Positions 19,971-30,543 of a stretch of 64,000 nucleotides of DNA are shown in pieces. The notes under the pieces were generated by a model, which was given only the letters and a program-made list of their open reading frames with translations, ran no database searches and was not told where the DNA came from. Position 1 is the stretch's first letter. Every line of letters begins with the position of its first letter. Where the stretch lies: the NCBI GenBank assembly GCA_947561395.2, contig OX387189.1, positions 25,730,329 to 25,794,328 of the forward strand. The letters are read 5' to 3'. The translations under genes were made by a program, and so were the position numbers. Source of the stretch: Buxus sempervirens (Eukaryota > Streptophyta > Magnoliopsida > Buxales > Buxaceae).

Positions 19971-21053
19971 AAGCACTGGTTCTACTCTTGGAATTGAATG
20001 GTTTATTTGATTTATGAGTCGTCTAATTGGACATTATTCTTAGTGTGGATCTACAGTGAGTCTAGTAGTGTGCTGGTGTTGGCTTGTTAGCGTTAATTTT
20101 CCTTGTCCATGTAGCTTTCCACTGTGGGGAATCAGTGAGGCCCTCTCGGGGAACAGAGGTGCTGCGGCAATCACCCGTCGCGGGGAACCGGCGGGAATTC
20201 TTATGATTCATATGGTTTGGTTCGGCAGTAGATGGGGCATTCCACTTAGCCTTGATTATTACTTTGGTTGTCACTTGCCAACCCATACGTGGGTGCTCCG
20301 CTTGCTGAGATGTCCCTACCTAGGCTTCTCTCTATAAGTCGTGTAGGTGGCAAATGGACAATGGACATTAACCTAATTTAGAGACACGCCAACTCACGAG
20401 TCCTAACAAGACATACTTGCAGTATTTGATTGTAATTGCCGAATTGATTTCATATATTATTCGATTGAGATGCTTTGACTTGAGATTTACATTTTATATT
20501 TAGGAATGTGATCATGATGTTATAAAACTGCATAAATTGTTTCTATCCATGCATGTTTTCTGCTTACTAGGACTTTAAGTCTCACGCGTGTTTTGTTTTA
20601 CCGGATTTGTTTTCAGATCCTCCTGGTGAGCCACGCATAGAGAGAGATCCACACTATAGACCCGAGGACTATTACTGCTACCCACAGTAGGACTCTCTTT
20701 ATGATATTGTATTTTGTTAGTGAGTTGGAAATGGGATGTAAATAATACTTTTGGACTTATACGTTGGGAGATATCTTTTGTATATGTTTGTATATTTGGG
20801 AAAGAGCTTGTGAGCAATTAGATGCCTTAGATGTATTTTGTATGCGGATAGATATCATGTTTTTGAGATTGTAATACAAGAAATCTTTTGTTGGATGGAA
20901 AATTTTTACTTCCTTGTTTCTTTAGCTTATGCACTCTGATAATTACATTGTAATTGCCCAAGAAATTGTGTTTATCAGGTTCTATTGGGCCCATAGGTAG
21001 GTCTCGGGGATGGGTCGGTGCCGTGATAGGGCAGACCCGGATCTGGGGCGCTA

Positions 21054-21254
21054 CACATAACTTCTTTATTCGGACTCCGATTTAAGCAAACTCAATGTCG
21101 TTAGAACCGTATCGGAATCCTCTTTTCAATGGTATGAAGTTTGGTGGCCAATTTGCACCCGATCAAAAAGTCAACTTTTTGACCCCTTGGGTTTTGACTT
21201 TTCAATTATGATTTTATTCTTCATTTTTCAGGGTGCAAAAATGAGATGCTAACA
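21054..21254 (-). repeat. Ogre-type LTR end fragment (element E)
   Basis: About 200 bp matching the outer end of the B LTR (32885-33069) on the minus strand, ending at 21254 with the complement of TGTTAGCATC. It is cut on the left by the Tekay-like LTR. Only the U3 start survives; the element body would lie to the left. No polypurine tract follows, so this is the outer end of a 5' LTR. Confidence 0.65.
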
Positions 21255-21272
21255 CTATGGCCCGGCCTGAAT

Positions 21273-21355
21273 TGTAAAACCCCGGAATTTTTAGAATTGG
21301 AATTAAGATTTAAAATTATTAAATAAGTAAAAAACAAATAGAGGGAAAAAAATCA
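21273..21355 (+). repeat. Start of a Tekay-like LTR, truncated
   Basis: TGTAAAACCCCGGAATTTTT matches the LTR start TGTAAAACCCTGGATTTTCC at 40306. It runs ~83 bp, then meets B-type LTR sequence abruptly at 21356. Confidence 0.5.
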
Positions 21356-22088
21356 TGTGGTTCTTCTTTTTTCTTTTATTTTTTATTTACTTTAATCTTA
21401 AGATTCTTCAAATTTTAATGTTATTTTATTCTTTAAGATTGGTTTGTTAGAAGACACATGTGTTTTATATTTTTCTTTTTATTTTTGATTTAATTTCATT
21501 GTTAGATATTTACAAAATATTATTATTTTATTCTTAGATTTTTATTTTTTGTCCTTTCTTCAATCTTGCCACATGTGCAGATTTTTTGACTGCTCATAAC
21601 TTTCTCATTTGATATCCGATTTCAACAAACTTGGTGGCGTTGGAATCAGTTTGAGATCTTCTATCTACTGAGCTAGAGTTTGGCAGCAAATTCGGGCTTT
21701 TTAGCAGAAGTGTAAAGTCGCGTCCCGGAGCTAGTTTTGCTCATATCTCCTAACCCGGGACTCTGATTCCAGCAAACTCAATTGCGTTGGAGTCGTGTCG
21801 ATGCGCTCTTTCTACTGATATCCAATTGAGCAGCTAATTTGGAGTTTTGCACAAAGCCAATTTCTGCTATTTCCAGACTTGACCAGCCTATAACTTCTTT
21901 ATCTGGACTCCGATTTGAGCAAACTCAGTTGCGTTAGAATCGTATCGAAGTCCTCTTTCCAATGGTATAAAGTTTGGTGGTCAATTTGTACCCGATCAAA
22001 AAGTCAAAATTTTGACCCCCTTAGGTTTGTCTTTTTATTTGACTTTTTATTTTCTTCATTTCAGGGGTGCAAAAATCAGGTGTCTACA
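21356..22088 (-). repeat. Element B 3' LTR, truncated
   Basis: Matches 32347-33069 of the full LTR with about 4% differences. The portion equivalent to 30544-32346 is absent, so this LTR keeps only its U3 side. The right end (complement of TGTAGACACC) adjoins the polypurine tract. Confidence 0.85.
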
Positions 22089-22104
22089 GCTACCCCTCTT
22101 TGCC
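22089..22104 (-). promoter_or_regulatory. Polypurine tract of element B
   Basis: Complement reads GGCAAAGAGGGGTAGC immediately before the LTR start; near-identical to the tract of A. Confidence 0.8.
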
Positions 22105-22700
22105 GGAGTCACCGTGGGGGATGAACGGCAAAGAAGAAAAAGAACCTTATTTTTGCGCCTTGCATTTCTGTCGACATGGTCGATGAGCTCAGTCCTTAAA
22201 TTGTTTTCAGTGAAAGGGAAGTGTTAGATGTCTTGTATCACTTCCTGGCTTTGGAATCCCTATACCCTCTCTCAGGTTTGAATAGGGTGGTTTCTTGGCT
22301 TTTAGTTTCTATTAAAGTGGGAGATTAGATGTGAGCTCATCCACCTGTTTCGGCGTTGACGCAAGGCACTCAATAATGTCATTTCTTCTTGTTTGTTCCA
22401 TTAAAGCTTTTAGTGACTTCAGCTTTGATTTTTCCTTCTTCTTTTTTTTTTAGTGGGTTAGGTTAGAGTGTGCCAGGCCAAGGTTAGGGATTGGGAATGA
22501 AAGCAGGAGGACGGGAGGAGGCTCTTGCGCTGCTGTCCATCATCTCGGAGACCACGCACACCTATTCTAGCCTATGCTATTTACAAAAGTGGGAAATCAA
22601 AATTTACAAGAGAGAGCAAATTTGCCCATTATTGCTTTGCTTTTCTTTTTCTTCATGTCTTGCTTTTCTACCACTTTCAGGAATGGGAACATCTTATTCC
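22105..22700 (-). other. Conserved 3' region of element B
   Basis: Minus-strand counterpart of the last ~460 bp before the polypurine tract in A (14410-14871) and C (53400-53962), including complements of GTCGACAGAAATGCAAGG, AAGCTTTAATGGAACAAACA and CACTTTTGTAAATAG. No coding potential. Confidence 0.65.
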
Positions 22701-22779
22701 ACTTTGCAAAGACTTCTTACGAACATCTTGTCCTTCAGCCTTAATTTTTTTGTTATTTTCCTTTTGTTCAACTTTGTGG

Positions 22780-23635
22780 AGGTGCCTTACTCCTTATGGA
22801 CATCTTGTTATTCAGTTTCGGGAGACACTCTGCTGCTTAAGCATATATTTCCATGTTATTCAAATGTGGGAGGTGCCTTACTCCTTAGGGGACGCATTTC
22901 CACGTCATTCGGATATAGTAGATACCTTGCTCCTTTTACCTTGCTTCTCAAAGATTTCAAATGGGGGAGACACCTTGCTCCTTAGGGGATGGGAGATGCT
23001 TTGCTCCTTTCAAATATGGGAGTTACCTTGCTCCTTAGAGATTTCAAATGGGGGAGACACCTTCCTCCTTAAGGGATTTCAGATGTGGGAGATGCTTTGC
23101 TCCTTTCAAATATGGGAGTCACCTTGCTCCTTAGAGATTTCAAATGAGGGAGACACCTTGCTCCTTAAGGGATTTCAAATGTGGGAGATGCTTTGCTCCT
23201 TTCAAATATGGGAGTCACCTTGCTCATTAGAGATTTCAAATATGGGAGTCGCCTTGCTCCTTAGAGATTTCAAATATGGGAGACATCTTATTCCTTCAAA
23301 TATGGGAGTCGCCTTGCTCCTTAGGGATTTCAAATATGGGAGTCGCCTTGTTCCTTAGAAATTTCAAATGTGGGAGATACCTTGCTCCTTAGGGGATTTC
23401 AGATGTGGGAGATGTTTTGCTCCTTAGAGATTTCAGTTATAGGAAACACCTTGTTCCTTTAAATATGGGAGTCGCCTTGCTCCTTAGGGATTTCAAATAT
23501 GGGAGTCGCCTTGCTCCTTAGAGATTTCAAATGGGGGAGACACCTTGCCCCTTAGGGGATTTCAAATGTGGGAGACGCTTTGCTCCTTAGGGATTTCAAT
23601 TACGGGATTCGCCTTGCTCCTTAGAGATTTCAAAT
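22780..23635. repeat. Degenerate tandem array, ~28-36 bp unit, about 25 copies
   Basis: Units of the form GGGAGTCGCCTTGCTCCTTA followed by GAGATTTCAAATAT, with variants GGGAGACACCTTGCTCC and GGGAGATGCTTTGCTCC. Located in the element's 3' region. The 277- and 164-residue open frames across it are repeat artefacts. Confidence 0.85.
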
Positions 23636-23940
23636 GTGAAAGTCGTCTCGCTCCAGGGACGCCTTGCCCTTTTAGTTTCGGAGTCGCCTTGCTCTAGGGA
23701 CGCCTTGCCCTTTTGGTTTCGGAGTCGCCTTGCTCCAGGGACGCCTTGCCCTTTTGGTTTCGGAGTCGCCTTGCTCCAGGGACGCCTTGCCCTTTTGGTT
23801 TCAGAGTCGCCTTGCTTCAGAGACGCCTTGCGCTTTTCGTTTTGGAGTCGCCTTGCTCCAGGGACGCCTTGCCCTTTTGGTTTCGGAGTCGCCTTGCTCC
23901 AAGGACGCCTTGCCCTTTTAGTTTCAGAGACGCCATGCTC
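23636..23940. repeat. Regular 42-bp tandem array, about 7 copies
   Basis: GGAGTCGCCTTGCTCC then AGGGACGCCTTGCCC and TTTTGGTTTC, spaced exactly 42 bp from about 23650. It derives from the neighbouring array: the GTCGCCTTGCTCC core is shared. Because 42 is divisible by 3, several frames stay open on both strands. Confidence 0.9.
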
Positions 23941-26118
23941 CATTAATTTTAGTTTTTGGGAAGATATCTTTTGTTTTTCAATTTTTGGAGATACTTTACT
24001 CCATTGTGTTTTCAATTTTGGGAGACACCTTACTCCTTACATCTTGGTTTTTTGGGAAATATCTTGCTTCTATCTTCCACTATTGGAGGCACTTTGTTCT
24101 GTTCTGTTTTCAATTTTTCAGAGACATCTTGCTCTATCTGGGTAGGGAGACATCTTGTTCCTTAAGGGACACTCTTTTGTGTCATTCAATTTCTGTCCAC
24201 CACATGGGATGTGCTGGGATATCTTTGTCTTTCTGTTTCCAATTTTGTTAATACCTGCAAAAGTTCAAGTGAAATTTAGTTAATCAGAATTTATTTGTTT
24301 ATCATCAAAATTATGTGCAAAACCAAAGCAATTAAAATCTTTTGGGAATTCACTAATGTTTGGAATTCCCGCTTTTCAAAAGTGGGTCCACGACAAGAAT
24401 AGTAATTTTCGGGTCAGTCACCTGACACTCTCATTTAGACTTATGAAATGGTGCTTTCAGCACTTTCTATAAGGATCTCAACATGTTTGCCTTCAATGGC
24501 ATGAGGGGAATTGTTTTGGTTAAGGGGTTTCTTTGGTACTGCCCTTCCTTGGTTCTTTTGATTCTCTCTTGTTTTTCCTTTTTCTGCCCTTGTTCGAGGG
24601 TTATGAAATGGTTTTTCTCTCAATTGATTCCCTCATGTAGGTTTGGTGCCCTGCCCTAGTCTTAGGGCCCTGTCATTTTCCACGGATCATGATCCAACGA
24701 TCAGAGAGGACTTATCAGTAGGATGAAATGTAGGCTTTGGTTCCAGTGTTTAGAAATGAAGGATATACAAGCTCAAATCCTATATAACTTCACTCTATGG
24801 GTAACCGCTATGTCTAGCCAAAGTTCTTCTCTGCTTCTTTTTGGTTCTGTCATTGTCAGTTCAATGTCACATTCTCTGTAATCAGAAAGGGCTTCTTATT
24901 AGGACGAAACTTAGTCCAGGTTCAGGGGTCCAGAAGAAATGATATAAAGGCTCAAAATTTGTGAGCAAGTAAGAGCCATGTCATGTTCTCTTTGCTTCAT
25001 CTCTTGTCCCTTCAGCTTTGTGTCTTACATTTGATTTGTAGCTTCTTCTCCTTTCTTTTTATTTTTGTTTTTTTTTTTTTTGGGTTCTTTGCCTTGGCTT
25101 TTGGGGTTTGCCCCATCTTTTGTCTTTTCTTTTGTCTTTTTCTTCTTTCCTTCTTTTTACAAAAGGGATTGCCCCAGCTTTTTTCACATCTTTGTTTTCT
25201 GGGTTTTATCCCATTCCACTTTTTTTTTTTTGGGTGCTTTTTGCTTTGCCCCTATCTTCACCTTGGTCTCTCTTGTGTTTCCAATTTAATGAAGCTCCGT
25301 GCCTTAGTTTTGAAGACAGGACATGGTAGGGTCAATGAAGGAATTGTTAGGTTCAAAGTGTTTTACTAGGGTTTCATCTTATGTCAAAAGATTTTTGGAG
25401 AAAATCAAGGATGGCCTTCCATCCTTTTACAGAGAATGTAACACTTACTTGTGTTTGCACAATTTACTGACTCAAGAACCTTTCATTTTCTTTTCTTTTT
25501 TTCTTTTCTTTTTGAATATATATATTTTTCTTTCTCTTTTACTTTGCCCCAGTTATAACGTAGGTTAGAAATGAGACCATCAAGCTCAACATGTTTGACT
25601 AGCGGAATTTATGTGATGTATCTCAGCCAAAAATGGCCTCTCATCATTTCATCTGGATCATTGATCCTGGATAATGTCAGTGACCCTTGACTGGTATTGG
25701 CACTTTGCCTTTTTTTCTCTCATTTCTTTTCTTTTCAGCTTGCCTCACTGCTTGGCAGGGTAGGGTTCAAATGTGGTGCTAGTGGGGGATCCTTTGGCTA
25801 TGTTGAAACCCGCACAGCTTGTGCTGTCTGGCACATTCCATTTTTCAAATTTGATTGTTCAGGTTTGTCCCGAGACCACAATCTTGCCTTGGTGTAGTTA
25901 AACACTTTAGTGATTTTCCAAAAGATTTCATTAGCTTGCAAAAAAGAAGCACGTTATCAAGTTCGGAAATTAAAAGAAAGCATAAACAAAATCAAAGTAG
26001 TAATTTATGCAAAAGGTGGTTGATACGAATCAACATTCTTGGAATTCAGTTGCTTGTTGTGGCAGGAAGCCTTCAGGTGCTCTCATCATCTCCTCTCTTC
26101 TGCGGGAAGATGGTTAAT
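23941..26118. other. Non-coding 3' region of element B
   Basis: Decaying repeat copies to about 24170, then ~2 kb with T-rich runs (25060-25080, 25219-25231, 25490-25530) and degenerate copies of a GGACGAAAC-type module (complement of the TTTCGTCC module seen in A and C). The phenylalanine-rich open frames come from poly-T tracts. Nothing gene-like. Confidence 0.7.
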
Positions 26119-26690
26119 TCAGAAGTCCGAGCCTGGGCTAACATGTTGGAGGCATCTTGTCTTTGGTTGTTCGACAAATTCCTTTAGGAACACCTGATCA
26201 ATCAAGTCTTGGATGCCATGCTGTAGATCCCAACACTGCTCCGTGCTATGTCCTGGAGATCCCATATGATAAGCGCAAAATACATTTGGATTGTACTTGC
26301 GACTAGCGGATGCTCGTGGGTTAGGCCGCTTAGGCTGCAATAGGCCCTTCTTTAGCAAACCATTTAGAATCTGAGCTGGTTGGGTATTTAGAGGGGTGAA
26401 CTGTCTATTAAGTTTGGCATGCCTTCCTTTTGGGATTTTCTTTGAGAGGGAACAATTCACCAATTTGTCATGTTTCCCTTTGTCATGGTGAACACCCAGC
26501 TTCTTCACGAGTCGAGGACTATCTGCCACCACGGCTTTCCCTTTTCCTCTTTGCCCTTGACCATCTGCTAAGGTGGGTGGAAGGCTCACTTCCGGGTTAC
26601 TCCGGGGTATCTCTACCTTCAAGCTTTCAATCTCCTTTTCCAGATCCCTTACTCGAGATTGCAACTCAAAATTTTACTTCTCCAATGCTT
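26119..26690 (-). pseudogene. Second gag-like module of element B (coiled coil plus CHHC knuckle)
   Basis: A 181-residue frame: an N-terminal heptad-like stretch (SRVRDLEKEIESLKVEI), a basic linker, then FTPLNTQPAQILNGLLKKG, AYHMGSPGHSTEQCWDL and QHGIQDLIDQ. The second half is homologous to the Gag C-terminal module that B already has at about 26950-27200 (CDYHMGAQGHDTDGCW). B therefore has two copies of the FTPL...knuckle...QDL module, the second downstream of gag. It may be a duplication or a leftover of a gag from a second element. Function unknown. Confidence 0.6.
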
Positions 26691-26827
26691 CCTAACATTG
26701 ATTCCTGATTGTCATCTGCTGGGCTGCATCATGATTTGTCTTTAAGGAACAGTCCATGTTGGTTGTTGATGAGGTTCCTGCCATAAAGAACAAACCTTAG
26801 GAAGCAGAATACATACATGGAAATGAT

Positions 26828-26945
26828 GATGATTTTTTTCTTTCTCTTTTTTTTTTTTTCTTCTTCTCGTTTTTTTTTTTCTTCTTTTCTCTTTTTTTGT
26901 TTTTATTCTTTTTTTTTTCTCTTCTCTTTTTATTTTATTTTGGTA
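26828..26945. repeat. Polypyrimidine tract (T/C-rich) between the two gag modules
   Basis: About 115 bp almost purely T and C (poly-A/G on the element's sense strand), separating the two gag-like modules. Confidence 0.85.
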
Positions 26946-28320
26946 GGGGATCAAGTTTGAGTTCCCCAGCTTCAAGAAGGTCTTGGACAACATGCCGAAG
27001 GCCCCAACATCCATCAGTATCATGTCCTTGTGCACCCATATGGTAATCGCAGTTCTTGCTCGGATCATAGTCCTTCATCTTTGAAGCCTTGGGATTTGGC
27101 GTTGCCAGTTGCAGGTGTCCCTCCCTCAAGAGAGTTGGTAACAACTCAACCAGCGTATATGGAAGCGGGGTGAACTCCTGATTCTTTCTCTCCTCTTTGG
27201 TAAGACGCCTTCTGAGGTGAGCCACTGTATTGTTAGCAGAGGGAAGGCTTACACTTCTTGAAGAAGAGATGTGAAATGGCACATGAGGTTGCACAAGGTG
27301 AACTGTGCTTGTGTTGTCATCATCCTCTTGTCTTTTACCACTTGAGGCTGTTTCATGCAACAAGCTCATCATGGGACCTCCGAGCTTCTCCATTTTAATC
27401 GCATCTTCAATTTTGTCTGCCGCCATAATTAGGTCGGCGAAATTTACAGTGCACTGTCCCAACAGCATTGTGAAGTATGGTTGCCCTAGTGATGATATGA
27501 ACAAGGAAGTCCGCTCTTGTTCAAGAAGAGGGGGTTGTACCACGCTTTCCAGTTCCATCCACCTTTTAGCGTAGTTTCTCACAGACTCGCTATTCCTTTT
27601 TGACAGTCTCTGCAATTCGGCTCTGGTCTGAACAATTTGGCTATTTATGCGATACTGCTGGATGAACACAGGGGCAAGGTCATTCCATGTCTTAACCTTC
27701 TGCTTATCCAGACTGAGGAACCATGAGTATGCAGCCCCAGTTAGAAATTTCTGGAAGAACTGCACCATGATCTTCTCATTTTTCACGTATTGTCACATGT
27801 CGGCCGAGTAAGATCTGAGGTGGTTCAATGGGCAACTAGTGTCATCAAATTGGTGTAGCTCCGGACACTTAAACCTGGGTGGGAGCTGAATATCTGAGAA
27901 AAAGCAGAGGCTTTCCAGAGTAGCCTCGCTTGGGATCGTACTAGGTCGCAGCTGTTTCAATTCCTCTCTCATGGCCGCTAGCTCTGCTTTGCTTTCTTCC
28001 TGTACTGCTGCCATCTTTTCTTCAAACTGGACTTGCTGGGTCCTATACCAGTCCACTTTGTCTTGTCTCATTTGGACAGGCATGGGCCATTCTTGTGGTG
28101 GTGGGTGGATTGGTACTGCTATCGGGTGTGGGAGTGGAATGTCCTACGGTGGCAAATGTGCCGTCATCAATGCTGGCTGAAATGGTTGCCCTTGCTGGAT
28201 TTCTGGCATTTGAATTCCCATGGTATGTGTCATGGCCACTTGTTGGCTTAAGTCCATTATGATCGGCTGCTTTTCAGCCCTTTGCTGCGATGATGGAATT
28301 GAGGCCTTCGAAGAATCCAT
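26946..28320 (-). pseudogene. gag: Element B gag, broken
   Basis: Gag in the A/C order: a proline/glutamine-rich N-terminus from the ATG at 28320, a coiled-coil stretch (QFEEKMAAVQEESKAEL), the capsid (CPELHQFDDTSCPLNHLRSY; TGAAYSWFLSLDK; WNDLAPVFIQQYRIN; EQERTSLFISSLGQPYF), then EFTPLPYTLVELLPTLL and the knuckle CDYHMGAQGHDTDGCW with RHVVQDLLEAG. The knuckle is the C-x2-H-x5-H-x4-C form typical of this group, not CCHC. It would form particles but has no pol attached. Broken in about two places. Confidence 0.82.
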
Positions 28321-30522
28321 TACAATCCTTTCTTATTGAAAATGCACTGTTCTGGGTAGCACTTTTAATGTGAAGTATCTGAATTGTACCTGCTGATTAA
28401 AGATCTCGATCAGTTTCTTTTCAACTTATGAACAAGGTGTTGTGTGACGAGATAATTTACACCGTGAGTGGTGCTCTGGTGCCATGATGGGCGAAAACAA
28501 ATACGAGGCGGTTTATGCATGAAAATCACAACTTCGACAAAACATTATTGTGAACAGTGTGTGATAGTACAATAGCCAATCAAAAGTTCTTTTTGAAAAT
28601 TGTGATGTTAAAAGAACTTGCAGTTTGATCTTTCAGAGATTGAGACTCTGGAGATCATATCGTGTCTGATAATCGTGTCTGATGGTTTTCAAAACCGTGC
28701 AACACGTGCTTTATGAGTGCAAACCTCAGGAAATCATATCCGTGCCTTAATGGGCGGCGACTGAAATTTTTTTTGAAAATGTGTCCTGGAGAATTAATAT
28801 CATGGCATAGAGAATTTACGCCGCAAGATGAGCGATTTGATTTATGTCTAAACAGCTAGCTCAATATAACCACAAATGACGGCTTTACTGTGCATAGCAA
28901 AAGACAATGTTAATGTTCGTCATGGAGACGATTCAATGTAGGCCTGAAGGCCACTTTGTTGTGTGCTTTGAAAAGCAATTTTGATGAGCGCCTTAGAAGC
29001 TGGCTCAATGCATGCCCATAAAATATTTTGTGCATTTTTGAAAACAGTTCGACTAAACAGGTTGGTGTAAATGATCTCCAAGTGCTTGTGCTTAACACAT
29101 GAACATGTAGGTACACAAGTAAAATGAAAGTTGAATGCTATTACCATCCTAAAAGCCTATGTTAACAAACATTGAAAACACTCATAAGTGTGTGCATGGT
29201 CCTAGAAGGGTTGGTGCCAATTAAGGCACGACTCCTAGACATACTTGTGTACGGAAGCACTCCTAAGTCTTAATCAACCCTTTTCTTTCATCTGTTCTTT
29301 CATCTGCCCCTGGTGTCAGACCAAAATGAAGATATTTACAACTTGCCATCAAGGGCGAAATTTACAAAAATAGTTCTGTAAAACAAATCACCTTTAGGGT
29401 TGTTGAGAACCCAAAAGGAGGGTACAAGTTTGCTTCTTGGCAGGTCAGCTAAAATCCTAAATCTAGGGTTTTTTTGCCCCTAGGTCTGTTCCGATCCATT
29501 TCTATCTGATTGTCTGATTTGGCCGGCTCTCATCTGCTTAAAAGGCCGACTAGGACTTAAGGTGCTTCCACCGGACTCTATAGGTCAAAGCCCACGGCTC
29601 ACGGGACTCAAATGCATGGATCTGGGGTCATGCCCCTGATCAAGTTGGGTTGGTTTCCTAAATTAGGGCTAAGGCAACCCATGGTCTAGGTCTTACTCAA
29701 GTTGATGCCAAAAAAGGCGGGGGTTGCTACCCCTGATGGACTCTTGGGTTTTAAATTGATTTTTCCTTATTTTGTTCCAGCATTCACATTCAGATTCAGA
29801 TCCATTCATATTCAGAGTATCAAGGTTTTTCAGAATCAATAGGTGGGGAAGGATACCCAGCCCGAGGCATCTACCTACAAGGGTCTGAGCCAAGTACCAG
29901 ACCCCTTGCGTACCATGGTAAGAAACCAGTGGCGCTAAGAAATCCAGAAACCTGGGGAGATGGGTTTACCCTGCTTTCCCCGGCAAGCCACGGGAGCGTA
30001 GGGCTAATACCATCCCAAAAGTAAGTTTCTCGTTTGAAGAAGGGTGGCTACTAGAGAGATCTAGGTTTTGGTTAAGAAGAGTATTCACAGAGTGCAGATA
30101 GCATTCAGTTCGGATCATCCATGTAGACTCCCTCGTGCATGTCACCCCATGCAGTTAAAGAATACATTCAAGGTGTGGTGAGATGCTTGTATGTGCAGTG
30201 GGGGCAAGTGCTGTGTCTGTTCGGGTGATTCTCGGATAAGGGCCTACAAAGGGTTCCTTAATGCCACTTTTATAGTAAAGTATAGAACAGCTGGCAATGC
30301 AATATATGGGAGGATCCCCAGGTAAGTTGAGAGGACTTAGGGATCCCACTCAAAACTCCGGCTTACCTTAGGCAATTATCGCTTCCGTTTGTCAGGACCC
30401 CCATATTATGCAATTACGAGTGTTCAGTACTTCACTAAGGTTGGACAAAAAGTACTTCCTAAGTAAGCCTATATCCACCTAGTTGACTCATTTGTTAACC
30501 AGGGTCCAGCTGGGTCGAGGGG
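28321..30522 (-). other. Untranslated leader of element B
   Basis: No ORF1 is present between PBS and gag, unlike A and D. Holds the conserved leader blocks: 30105-30215 (GGTGTGG...GTGCAG), 29842-30016 and about 29280-29480. The stretch 28340-29150 is AT-balanced and featureless. Confidence 0.7.
29842..30016 (-). promoter_or_regulatory. Conserved leader block, copy in B
   Basis: Minus-strand counterpart of 1219-1394; the plus strand shows GGTGGGGAAGGATACCCAGC at the left edge and GCTAATACCATCCC at the right. Confidence 0.6.
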
Positions 30523-30540
30523 TCCCCAGTGGAGTCGCCA
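30523..30540 (-). promoter_or_regulatory. Primer-binding site of element B
   Basis: Complement reads TGGCGACTCCACTGGGGA, one base different from A and C, three bases from the LTR end at 30544. Confidence 0.87.
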
Positions 30541-30543
30541 AGT

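Larger units (their letters stand above)
18333..21053 (+). repeat. Tekay-like chromovirus LTR 1, 3' part (host of element A)
   Basis: The tail from about 20760 (TTTGTATATTTGGGAAAGAG, then GGGCCCATAGGTAGGTCTCGG, ending TCTGGGGCGCTACA) closely matches the end of the LTR at 56944-57312. GCCAACCCATACGTGGGT near 20278 is shared with 42770. The start is missing because element A interrupts it at 18333; the rest lies left of the window. The Tekay/Del assignment rests on LTR ends (TGTAAAACCC at starts, GGGCGCTACA at ends); no coding part is present. No gene in the 2.7 kb. Confidence 0.75.

Noticed and set aside
23636-23940. CRISPR-like regular array
   Set aside because: Whole 42-bp units repeat without unique spacers, inside a plant retrotransposon.
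23596-24145. 139- and 169-residue repetitive open frames on opposite strands
   Set aside because: A 42-bp repeat keeps frames open on both strands; composition follows the repeat and no start or domain is supported.
24983-25369. Phenylalanine-rich possible membrane protein
   Set aside because: Translation of poly-T tracts in the non-coding 3' region of element B, on the antisense strand.
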